DNA of 64,000 nt, taken from positions 24,509 through 88,508 of the forward strand of contig RHGE01000031.1 in the NCBI GenBank assembly GCA_004296775.1, in the 5' to 3' direction. The notes beneath the pieces are model-generated. The model was not told where the DNA came from. It did no database searches and worked only from the letters and a program-made list of their open reading frames with translations. Positions within the stretch are counted from its first letter, which is position 1. Each line of letters begins with the position of its first letter. The position numbers were made by a program, and so were the translations under genes. Of the stretch, positions 43,425-51,272 are shown one piece after another. This DNA is from Marinilabiliaceae bacterium JC017 (GTDB lineage: Bacteria; Bacteroidota; Bacteroidia; Bacteroidales; Marinilabiliaceae).

Positions 43425-43835
43425 CTACAGTTTGGGGCCAGACTTTTTTCTGATTTCCAGTTTATAATCCTGTTCGGCAATATCAATCATCGTGTTGATG
43501 GCCACATTCTGCATTTGGGCCAATTCCAGCTGGCTTTCCAATTCTTTGATGCGCTGTTCCAGCGCCTTAATATCTGCTCTTTCTTTTGAACTCATGGCCT
43601 GCAAAGATAGGTGCAATTCATCAGAGTACCTTTCTTGCCAACGTTTGATGATTCGTTTGTATTCACATGAATTGAGACCAAAGCGGTCACGGGCTTCCTC
43701 CATACTCAGGTGACCACCGTCAATTTGACTGATCAACCAGCGACGGAAACTTACTTCGTAATCGTTGTAATTGATAGAACCTTCATGAAATCCTTCCATG
43801 TGATTAGTTAACATCGCTTCCTTACTTCTTTTCAT
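43425..43835 (-). CDS. IS3 transposase OrfA (DNA-binding part)
   Basis: 136 aa: a helix-turn-helix near residues 40-70 (SMEEARDRFGLNSCEYKRIIKRW) that binds the IS ends, followed by a leucine-zipper-like coiled coil (KALEQRIKELESQLELAQMQN) for multimerisation. The frame ends 5 bases before the first ATG of orfB. Confidence 0.9.
   Translation of the reverse strand: MKRSKEAMLTNHMEGFHEGSINYNDYEVSFRRWLISQIDGGHLSMEEARDRFGLNSCEYKRIIKRWQERYSDELHLSLQAMSSKERADIKALEQRIKELESQLELAQMQNVAINTMIDIAEQDYKLEIRKKSGPKL
43443..43449 (-). other. Probable -1 ribosomal frameshift site A-AAA-AAG
   Basis: On the minus strand the orfA codons AGA-AAA-AAG form the heptamer A_AAA_AAG. Slipping back one base continues as K-V-W-P-Q-T-V-D-V-L-A-H-M into OrfB without a stop. 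This is the standard way IS3 elements make their active OrfAB transposase. Confidence 0.8.
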
Positions 43836-43877
43836 TTTTTCTTGACTTTTAGTGTCAAGCTATTTCAGGATAAGACA

Positions 43878-44081
43878 CTTTTCACTTCGCACCATTGCTT
43901 GCTTCCTTTTACCTCAGCGGCTGTGATGGTGCTGCGGCAGGGGGCGCAGTGGCAGCCGGCCGGTACCGGGGCTGATGTGGCGTGCCGGGCGGAGGCGACG
44001 AAGGAGCCCACGTACCGGCATACGCTACACAGCCCGGGTGCCGGACGCTATAACGGAGCACCCGCCCGGCCGCCCAAATAA
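43878..44081. other. GC-rich intergenic patch right of the IS element
   Basis: After about 30 bases the sequence from 43916 to 44078 becomes strikingly GC-rich, unlike anything else in the window. A frame is open on the plus strand to a TAA at 44079 (ending GAGRYNGAPARPPK) but with no start inside the patch of its own composition. I cannot assign it. Confidence 0.5.
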
Positions 44082-44720
44082 TTAATCGGCGGCATCATTG
44101 CATTTTTCAACCAGGTAATTGTTGTATTCTTCTCCCCATGCGGGCCAGATTTCATTGTTGTTATGATAGGAGGCGAAAAGTTTTTGGGCTTTAAGGAAGT
44201 GTTTGAGGGCTTTTTCTTTTCCGCCGCCAAACATTTTGGGGGTATGCATCACGTTGTTTCCACGCCAGTAGTGGAGCCGTGGGTTGTTGGGATCGAGCTT
44301 TTCGGCGGCACCCAGGGCTTTATCGGACAGGGTGGAATATTTGTATCCGCGTGCCGGGCTGGTGATGCGCATGGAATAGATGAGTGCCTGAAGGATGTGC
44401 ACTTCGGCCTCGCGGGTCTGTTTCAGGTTATTATCCATGATGGACTGGGCCTTGTCGAGGAAACTATCAACGGAGTCGCTGTCGTGGGTAAAGAAGGTGG
44501 TGCTGGCATAGGCGTAGGCGGCATAGTAGTAGGGCAACCATTGTCCCTGCTCGGTTTCACCAATGCGGTAGAAAAGGGCGCCCAGCTTGTTGAGCTCATC
44601 AACGGATTGGGTTTTATACATCTGGACGATGTTTTCTTTCATGACCTGGTTGAAGTTGGAGGCGGTTACGGCTTCCATTTGGCACATAATGGCCACGATG
44701 ATGATGGCAAGTGTTCTCAT
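44082..44720 (-). CDS. Secreted TPR-like protein
   Basis: A 212-aa protein with a signal peptide (residues 1-20, cleaved near VTAS) and helical, TPR-like repeats: QSVDELNKLGALFYRIGETEQGQWLPYYYAAYAY and DKALGAAEKLDPNNPRLHYWRGNNVMHTP, then KALKHFLKAQKLF. Probably periplasmic. It lies downstream of the TonB receptor gene on the same strand with a 650-base repeat region between them. In other Bacteroidota, such small TPR proteins accompany receptors of unknown substrate; that link is inference. Confidence 0.8.
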   Translation of the reverse strand: MRTLAIIIVAIMCQMEAVTASNFNQVMKENIVQMYKTQSVDELNKLGALFYRIGETEQGQWLPYYYAAYAYASTTFFTHDSDSVDSFLDKAQSIMDNNLKQTREAEVHILQALIYSMRITSPARGYKYSTLSDKALGAAEKLDPNNPRLHYWRGNNVMHTPKMFGGGKEKALKHFLKAQKLFASYHNNNEIWPAWGEEYNNYLVEKCNDAAD

Positions 44721-45377
44721 TGGTTTAAAATTTAGATAATAGATTCAATAGATCTTTAGATTTTAAATAATAGTCAGAGATGGCCATTAGCCATATTGAC
44801 ATCAAGCTAATAGTTTTATTGGGACGTTGTCCCAAACCCTACTTCATTTTTGGCATTGCCCCAAAAACGAAGCAAAAAACGCTAGTCAAATAAACGCTTC
44901 CACCCACCTCCTCGATGAATTTTTTCCAACCCACCAGCCAGAATTCCCGCATTCATTTTCGTCGCGCCTACGCCGGCCCGCTTATTTGACCCCTCCTTAT
45001 AATAATAACCTTGGGGTAATGCCGATAGATGATTAAAGACCAATTAAAAGCGAAGCGAATTAAGTGGTCTTTTTAATCACTAATCGGTATGACCGGCTCC
45101 CCCACTTCCCAACATCATGGTCCGACTCGTCATTTGGCTTTTTGTGTTATAGTGTCGATTTATTCAAGGGTGACTTCACGTTTGCCCCTGCTAGCATCGA
45201 TTTGCAATCGGTACCTTGTTATATGATAGCCCTTAGACTGATTTACATTACTCCCATTTTATTGCATGCCAGAGATATTGAGACGCAATGTTTTTCTTTA
45301 TTATTCATTGACTTCGATCTTTGGATTCTTCTGTTGTTCGAATCCTCAACTTCTCAATTTTTCAGTTTCTCATATTC
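44721..45377. other. Intergenic region with long family A repeat
   Basis: No gene supported. A full family A copy with its extension fills 44819-45140, followed by a stretch related to the TTTTTCTTTATT...CATTGACT and TCTCAATTTTTCAG low-complexity repeats. A 69-codon frame inside the repeat is one of the recurring family A frames discussed in the findings. Confidence 0.65.
44819..45140 (+). repeat. Dispersed repeat family A, copy 3 (longest)
   Basis: Contains GGGACGTTGTCCC, the TTTTTGG...CCAAAAA hairpin, the CCACCTCCTCGATGAA and AATTCCCGCATTCAT words, then the extension with TAATAACCTTGGGGTAATG, AAAGCGAAGCGAATTAAGTGG and ATCACTAATCGGTATGACCG shared with copy 2. Confidence 0.85.
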
Positions 45378-47516
45378 TCACTTAATAGATATAAACACTC
45401 CCAGGAACATGAATTGCCGGATGTCTTCTTTCAGCGGAATGAGTGTGTCGGGTTGGTTGCTATCGGAGGCGGGAACCGACCGGTAACCCAGCACATTATC
45501 GCGTCCCAGGGCATTGGAGAGGGAAAAGTGAACGATGGTGAAATTCCCCCACAAATTGGTGAGGTAACTCAAATTGAGACTTAAACTGTTGTAATGCGGT
45601 GTTTTTCGACTCATGAAACGGGTATCGCCGGGCACATTATAGGGACGTCCGGAGGACATCACCCAGGTAGCGCCGATTTGTGTATTGATGGCTCCTAGGA
45701 AATATTTACCTACTGCCGACAGGGTGTGTTTGGCAATGTAGTCGGGTGTGGCTTCAACGGGATAATGCTTGTATTTTCGTTTGGAATCGACATAGGAATA
45801 GGACACCCAGTAGTCGGTGAGCTTAATGGTTTTGCGGTCTCTGAAAAAGATGTCGATGCCCCGGGCAAAACCATGTCCATTGTTGGAAAAGGAGGGATAG
45901 TCCTGCCCTTCCCGGTTATTGATAGTGAGGAGTTGACGGTATTTTTTATAATAGGTCTCGGCCCGTAGCAACCGGTTATGCATGTCGCCAATTTGAAAGC
46001 CCAGGATGTAATGGGTAGCTTTTTCGAAGTTGAGTTCCGGGGTGTATTTGAGGTAATCGTTTTCGGGATTCTGGAAGAATTGCCCGTAAGCGGCCGACAA
46101 CTGACTGTGTTTTCCGGTTTTCCAGGCCAGGCCCAGACGGGGTGAAATACTGGCTTTCTGCAGATAGGTGGAATACTCATAACGCAGTCCGCAACGGAAA
46201 GCCAACCGGGATGATAACTGTATTTCGGGCTCGACGAAAAGCGACAGGATGTGATCATTGATTTGGCCGCTCCAGGTAAAGCCGTTGGTTTGTAAGCGGT
46301 AATCCTGGTTGTAATGCGTGAAGGCATCGGCAATTCCATAAGATACCTTAATGCCATCACCCAGATGATGCGCCAGTGACACACGTCCTTCAACGGATGT
46401 TTCCAGGGTATTGGTTTTATGCACATCGGCCAGCAGGTAGTCGTCATCAAAGGTGCCGGAGATGCCGGTGTGAAGGGCTATGTTATCGGATAAACCGGTG
46501 TTATAGGTGGCATTAAAATAGGCATTCCCGCCTTCGTTATCGATCTTAAAATCCTTTTCAGCCCCGTTGCCATAAGTATTAAAGGTTTGAATGCCGTAAT
46601 CGCCGGTGGCAAACAGTTTAAAGATGCCTCCTTTCTTATCCTTAAAACAGTGGATGATATTAATCCCGGCGGCTTCCACCGGCTTCTCCCAGTCGAGTTG
46701 GTTATGTACCATCCCATAATAAGGGGCCATGTTGGTGTAATTTACCCCCATGGAGGTGGAGCTGTTGGGCCGGCACCAGGTATTGGACAGTTCGGCGCCA
46801 ATTGACATGAGCGAAAGACTGGTCACCTCTTCTAGGGTCACATCGGTGGACTCCAGGATGAGCACGGATGACAAGGCCTGTCCGTATTCGGCGGAGTAAC
46901 CACCTGTGCTGAAGACGGTGCCTGAAAACAGGGAGGGTGCAAAGCGGCCACGTGTTGGGAGGTCGGGCACTTTTGAATAGAAGGGTTTGGCGGCCAGTAG
47001 GCCGTCGACGTACACCTTGGTCTCATAGGCTTCCCCGCCACGCACCAACAGGCGACCGTCGTCGGCAGCCGGCTGGGTGCCGGGCAGTGTTTTAATCGCG
47101 CCGTTAATGTCGCCGAGGGACCCGGCTGTGGTGTATATATCCAGGGGCTCCATCACGGCTGCCCTATTCTTATCCCCGGCGATAAAGCTTCCGGCGGTAA
47201 TGGTGACAGCACCCAGGCTTGTAATGCTCTCTTTCAGCCTCACATGCACCGGTCCGGTTTGGCCGCTCAAAGGGATGTATTGAGTGACATAACCGATGTA
47301 ACTGACCACTAAAATTTGTTCTCCCTCGTAATCGCTTTCGAAAGTGAATGTACCATCGGGGCCGGTTATGGTGCCGTCATAGGTGTTTTCCAGGTAGACA
47401 TTCACCCCCACCAGCGGCTCTCCTTTTGCCGATTTCACGGTTCCGGATACAGTTACCTGTCCGTAACACATGGTTGTTAACACTAAACTCCAAAGGATTA
47501 AAAATATTGATTTCAT
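45378..47516 (-). CDS. TonB-dependent receptor with CarboxypepD_reg domain
   Basis: About 712 aa from the ATG at 47516, chosen because it begins a clean signal peptide (MKSIFLILWSLVLTTMCYGQ); an upstream Met at 47570 would add 18 polar residues before it. CarboxypepD_reg-like domain (about 22-105), plug domain (KTLPGTQPAADDGRLLVRGG), then a beta-barrel ending in an aromatic residue-rich strand before the stop. Shorter than the siderophore-type receptor at 8291. Substrate unknown. The TPR-like gene lies downstream. Confidence 0.9.
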   Translation of the reverse strand: MKSIFLILWSLVLTTMCYGQVTVSGTVKSAKGEPLVGVNVYLENTYDGTITGPDGTFTFESDYEGEQILVVSYIGYVTQYIPLSGQTGPVHVRLKESITSLGAVTITAGSFIAGDKNRAAVMEPLDIYTTAGSLGDINGAIKTLPGTQPAADDGRLLVRGGEAYETKVYVDGLLAAKPFYSKVPDLPTRGRFAPSLFSGTVFSTGGYSAEYGQALSSVLILESTDVTLEEVTSLSLMSIGAELSNTWCRPNSSTSMGVNYTNMAPYYGMVHNQLDWEKPVEAAGINIIHCFKDKKGGIFKLFATGDYGIQTFNTYGNGAEKDFKIDNEGGNAYFNATYNTGLSDNIALHTGISGTFDDDYLLADVHKTNTLETSVEGRVSLAHHLGDGIKVSYGIADAFTHYNQDYRLQTNGFTWSGQINDHILSLFVEPEIQLSSRLAFRCGLRYEYSTYLQKASISPRLGLAWKTGKHSQLSAAYGQFFQNPENDYLKYTPELNFEKATHYILGFQIGDMHNRLLRAETYYKKYRQLLTINNREGQDYPSFSNNGHGFARGIDIFFRDRKTIKLTDYWVSYSYVDSKRKYKHYPVEATPDYIAKHTLSAVGKYFLGAINTQIGATWVMSSGRPYNVPGDTRFMSRKTPHYNSLSLNLSYLTNLWGNFTIVHFSLSNALGRDNVLGYRSVPASDSNQPDTLIPLKEDIRQFMFLGVFISIK

Positions 47517-48608
47517 TTGGTTGTAATTAGACTCGAGATTGATAGATATGAGATAATAGATTGCAAACACAGAGACACTGAGACGCAGAGTTTTTCTTTA
47601 TTAATCATGGGTGTTTCATTTGGTTAATATTTTAGTATCAAGATTCAAGTATCAAGACACAAGACACAAGTATCAAGACATAAGATTCAAGACTGGTGGA
47701 AATGAGATTGAGGTTAATCGGTCTAAAATCTAACGATCGATGGTTAGAACATTAGCTTCATGTCTCTTATCCCACCCCTCTTTCTGTTGATCGTTGGAGA
47801 GGCAAATTTCAGCTGTTTCAAGCCTATCCCCTTTTCCAACCTTGCTCAATTGACAATTCAAAGATGATGGTTGCAGAAGATGAATGGAAATAATAACCGA
47901 TGAATGGGAAAACGGTATCGACCGGCGGGAAATAGAATGTGATGAATGGTTTTATTGATTGGATGGTTTAACGCTACCGGGTGCTGCGGACGCTGACAGA
48001 TTGATTGGATTTAATACTGACTAATTATTTTACACGGATACTATGACAAGATATTATGTCTGCACTGTTTCTCAGTTCTTTGTATTTCTATCGAGTGCCT
48101 TTGGGATACAGTTTCATTATCATATCTCTGTGACTCCGTATCTCTATGTTTTTATCCGGGACGTTGTCCCAAACCCTACTTACTTTTTGGCATTGCCCCA
48201 AAAAGCAAAAAGGTCTAGTCAAATAAAAGCTTCCCCCCACCTCCTCGATGAATTTTTCCCAACCCACCAGCCAGAATTCCCGCATTCATTTTCGTCAACG
48301 CCGGCCCGCTTATTTGACTGGCCACCTCGCTTCCCATCATCATGGCCTAACGGGTAACCTGGAAATTTGCGTTATCGTGACCTTTTAAAATACCTTGCCA
48401 CCAAATACACAAACAATACTGATAAGCGCCTAACAAGGATGGGGGAGACGTGGGGAGATGTGATAGGAGGATGATTTAACGCTATCAGGTCCTGCGGACG
48501 CTGACAGGTTGATTGGATTTGTAAGATTCCCCAAACTCCTTTACAATTACTGTTTCAATATTGATTTCCCTTAACAATTGACTATTTTCACGCAAAATTT
48601 TAAATCAC
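47517..48608. other. 1.1-kb repeat-rich intergenic region
   Basis: No gene supported. Contains an inverted copy of the CTGAGACGCAGAG...ATCATGGGTGTTTCA repeat also seen near 23581 and 25079, an ACAAGTATCAAGACA simple repeat (about 47640-47690), a stretch matching 38090-38280 (47945-48155), family A copy 4 (48157-48350) and a family B piece (about 48390-48430). The last 70 bases before the SDR gene are ordinary leader. Confidence 0.7.
48157..48350 (+). repeat. Dispersed repeat family A, copy 4
   Basis: Same core order as copies 1 and 3, with a 15-base loss before GCCGGCCCGCTTATTTGAC. Together with the upstream 200 bases it makes a 400-base repeat shared with 38090-38510. Confidence 0.85.
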
Positions 48609-49418
48609 ATGCAAAATAAAGTCATCATCATAACCGGAGCCTCATCGGGCATAGGACTGGCCTGTGCCCGGGAGTTTGCCTCCAGGGGAGCCAAACTGGC
48701 ACTGGCTGCCCGCAGCAGCGATAAACTAAAAGAGATTGAATCGGAACTAAAAGCCAAAGGCATTGAGGTTATCTCGGTTCAAACCGATGTATCAAAAGAG
48801 GATGACTGTAAACACTTGGTTGAGGAGACCATCAATGCTTTTGGACAGATCGACATTCTTTTGAATAATGCCGGTATCTCCATGCGTGCCGCCTTTGAAG
48901 ATGTGGACTTAAGCGTGTTGAAGCAACTGATGGATGTGAACTTCTGGGGCACGGTTTATTGTACCAAGTATGCCCTGCCTCAATTATTAAAGCAAAAAGG
49001 ATCGGTTGTGGGTGTTTCCAGTATTGCCGGTTTCATTGGTCTGCCCGGCCGCACCGGTTATTCAGCCTCCAAATTTGCCATGCACGGCTTCCTGGAGACC
49101 ATTCGCACGGAAAACCTCAAAAAAGGGCTACATGTATTAATCGCAGCACCTGGCTTTACGGCTTCCAACGTGCGGAAAGCGGCATTAACAGCCAATGGCA
49201 GCCAACAAGGTGAGACACCTCGCAAAGAAGAGAAGATGATGAGCGCCGAAGAGGTAGCTGCACACATTGCCAAAGCGATCATTAAACGGAAGAGAACCCT
49301 TATCCTCACCTTTGTGGAGGGCAAATTAACGGTCTTCCTGAAGAAATTCTTCCCCGCCTTATTAGAGAAACTAACCTATAACCACATGGCCAAAGAGCCG
49401 GATTCACCCATAAAATAG
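48609..49418 (+). CDS. Short-chain dehydrogenase/reductase
   Basis: A 269-aa classical SDR: cofactor motif TGASSGIG (residues 8-15), NNAG (about 86-89), catalytic Ser in SSIAGF and Tyr/Lys in GYSASKFA. Likely NADP-dependent, reducing a ketone or oxidising an alcohol in lipid or cofactor metabolism. It is followed after 6 bases by an acyl-CoA thioesterase gene, so the pair form an operon that points to fatty-acyl substrates. The C-terminal amphipathic tail (TVFLKKFFPALLEKL) suggests membrane association. Confidence 0.9.
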   Translation: MQNKVIIITGASSGIGLACAREFASRGAKLALAARSSDKLKEIESELKAKGIEVISVQTDVSKEDDCKHLVEETINAFGQIDILLNNAGISMRAAFEDVDLSVLKQLMDVNFWGTVYCTKYALPQLLKQKGSVVGVSSIAGFIGLPGRTGYSASKFAMHGFLETIRTENLKKGLHVLIAAPGFTASNVRKAALTANGSQQGETPRKEEKMMSAEEVAAHIAKAIIKRKRTLILTFVEGKLTVFLKKFFPALLEKLTYNHMAKEPDSPIK

Positions 49419-49424
49419 TTTGCC

Positions 49425-49832
49425 ATGGTTGAGAGTAAAACCGAATTAAGAGTACGATATGGCGAGACCGATCAAATGGGGATCGTCAACAATGCCAATT
49501 ACCCCACCTATTACGAAATCGGCCGTACCGAAATGTTCAGGCAGTTAGGCATCTCCTACAAAACACTGGAATCACTGGATGTAATGTTGCCGCTGTCGGA
49601 GCTGCATGTAAAATTCGCTAAGCCGGCTTTTTATGATGATGTACTAACAATTCATACACGGATTGAGGACATGCCTGCTTCACGCATCCGGTTCGATTAT
49701 AAAATATACAATGAGAATGAAGATTTGATTAACGAGGGCTATACCACGCTGGCTTTTTTAAATGCAAAAACGCGACGACCTATCCGCATGCCCGATATGA
49801 TTGCCAGCCTGCTAAAGCCTCACTTTAGATGA
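49425..49832 (+). CDS. Acyl-CoA thioesterase, YbgC/FadM-like hotdog fold
   Basis: A 135-aa 4HBT-family enzyme: RVRYGETDQMGIVNNANYPTYYE (catalytic Asp in ETDQMG; the conserved NNANYPTYYE helix) then a standard hotdog strand pattern. It hydrolyses short- or medium-chain or aromatic acyl-CoAs. Starts 6 bases after the SDR gene. The family is certain; the chain preference cannot be read. Confidence 0.9.
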   Translation: MVESKTELRVRYGETDQMGIVNNANYPTYYEIGRTEMFRQLGISYKTLESLDVMLPLSELHVKFAKPAFYDDVLTIHTRIEDMPASRIRFDYKIYNENEDLINEGYTTLAFLNAKTRRPIRMPDMIASLLKPHFR

Positions 49833-50140
49833 TTAAATTTTAGATAATAAACGCTTAGGTCGCAACTTTTACCAACATGTTGTTCAAATTGGATGGAATT
49901 ATAAAGAGAGGTCAGAAGTTAGAGGGGGAAATAAATAGAAATACATAGAAACAGATTGAAATAGACCGCACTTACTAATATCAATCTCGAGCAACAATTA
50001 GCATTAAGTAACATTACTCGAAGAAAGCTTTTTTAAGACTAGTACTGAAAAAAATAGATACTTAGACTGATTTACATCAATCTCATTTTTTCAGTTAAGA
50101 ATAAAAGCTTAGCGACCTATTGTTATTTGATACGAATAAG
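49833..50140. other. Intergenic region, repeat debris
   Basis: About 300 bases between convergent genes. It has an inverted relative of AACATGTTGGTAAAAGT-type sequence (see 19830 and 28270) and short A-rich words; no gene or clear terminator. Confidence 0.5.
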
Positions 50141-50785
50141 TTATCCGACCATAAAATATTCTCTTATGGTCCAAACAATAAAAGCAATTACTACCAACGA
50201 AACAATTGCTGCGCCGGCTATTTTATTAATCCACCAAAGTCGGCGCAGATTAATTTTCTTACGGAACAGGTTAACCAATGAGCTTAAAACAAACCACCAG
50301 AAAGAGGCTCCCGTAAATACGCCTAATATCAATACCAATTGACGCAGCAGGCTAACTTCGGATTTAACCACGCCGAAGCTGGCAAAAAAGGCAATAAAAA
50401 GAAAAATGGCCAATGGATTGGTAATGGTCAACAAGAATGTAGACACAAAATCCTGCAGCAGGTTAGAATTACGTTTCCGCTGTTTTCGTAATTGGATGGC
50501 CGGATTGGTATAAAATATTTTGAGTCCAAGGCCAATTAGGATAATGGCCCCGATAATCTGGATCCACAGGATTTGCTCCTCAATAAAACTAACAATGAAA
50601 GACAGACTAAAACCGGCTATAATAGCGTAAATCGTATCGGAAAAAGCAGCGCCCAGCCCGGAAATAAAACCAGACCACCTTCCTTTATTCAGCGTTCGCT
50701 GAATACACAAAACACCTATGGGGCCCAAAGGCACCGAAGCAGAAATACCTATTAATATACCGTCAGTTATATAGTGCAAATGCAT
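50141..50785 (-). CDS. LysE/RhtB-family amino-acid exporter
   Basis: A 214-aa protein with six spans. The N-terminal LysE signature is present (GISASVPLGPIGVLCIQRTLNKGRWSGFISGLGAAFSDTIY, key part PLGPIGVLCIQRTL with GLGAAFSD). Family members pump amino acids such as lysine, threonine or homoserine out of the cell using the proton gradient. Stands alone, converging on the thioesterase operon and divergent from the phosphate permease. Confidence 0.88.
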   Translation of the reverse strand: MHLHYITDGILIGISASVPLGPIGVLCIQRTLNKGRWSGFISGLGAAFSDTIYAIIAGFSLSFIVSFIEEQILWIQIIGAIILIGLGLKIFYTNPAIQLRKQRKRNSNLLQDFVSTFLLTITNPLAIFLFIAFFASFGVVKSEVSLLRQLVLILGVFTGASFWWFVLSSLVNLFRKKINLRRLWWINKIAGAAIVSLVVIAFIVWTIREYFMVG

Positions 50786-51171
50786 TAATTAAATTCTTTT
50801 CATCTGCCAAGTGATCTATAATTAAACCATTCACCGGGCATTCAGGTTTACTTCAGACAGGAAATTGTTTTCCCTATATTTTTATTTTATCCATTAAACA
50901 TCTGTGATAATCAAAAAGACCACCTATGCCAAAATATATATAGCAATTACTATTGCGCTTAAAAAAAACGAATTGCATATTGGTCTCGTATCTATCACTT
51001 AGAGTCTAACGTCCTTTTGCCATAAGCAAGTATTACCACCTTACTTTTTTTGACCGGCCAAAATTAATGAAACCTTTTTAAAAAAGGCACTTCTCAAAGT
51101 ATTAAGAAAAGGAGAAATTGAAATAAATAAATTCAAAAGGAGATAAAAAACATGTAATTTGAGGCTTGCTG

Positions 51172-51238
51172 TTAACACAAAGTTAACATACCCTTAACCC
51201 AACTCAAACATTAGCACTATCAGATCTAACTATGTTTG
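51172..51238 (+). promoter_or_regulatory. Pho-box-like site and -7 element of the phosphate operon
   Basis: Four hexamers lie exactly 11 bp apart: TTAACA (51172), TTAACA (51183), TTAACC (51194) and CAAACA (51205). This matches the PhoP/PhoB box layout of TT(A/C/T)ACA-type repeats. A -7 element TATGTTTG follows at 51231-51238, and the fourth hexamer sits where a -33 TTTG would be. The downstream genes encode a phosphate permease, a porin and a lipoprotein. Confidence 0.7.
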
Positions 51239-51272
51239 CGGCACGAAAAAGAACGACTAATTATTTTAACTG

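Larger units (their letters stand above)
42135..43877 (-). mobile_element. IS3-family insertion sequence, complete
   Basis: About 1743 bp. Imperfect terminal inverted repeats: TGTAATTCCCTAAAATAGC... at the left (42135-42159) and its counterpart TGTCTTATCCTGAAATAGC... read inward from the right (43853-43877), 19 of 25 matching. Ends are TG...CA, and a 3-bp duplication CTT flanks both sides (42132-42134, 43878-43880). It carries orfA and orfB on the minus strand joined by a likely -1 frameshift, plus 350 bp of extra sequence beyond orfB that makes it longer than most of its family. Confidence 0.88.

Noticed and set aside
45710..46450. 246-codon minus-strand frame within the TonB receptor gene
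   Set aside because: A shadow of the receptor in another frame, with Pro/Thr-rich composition and no domain.
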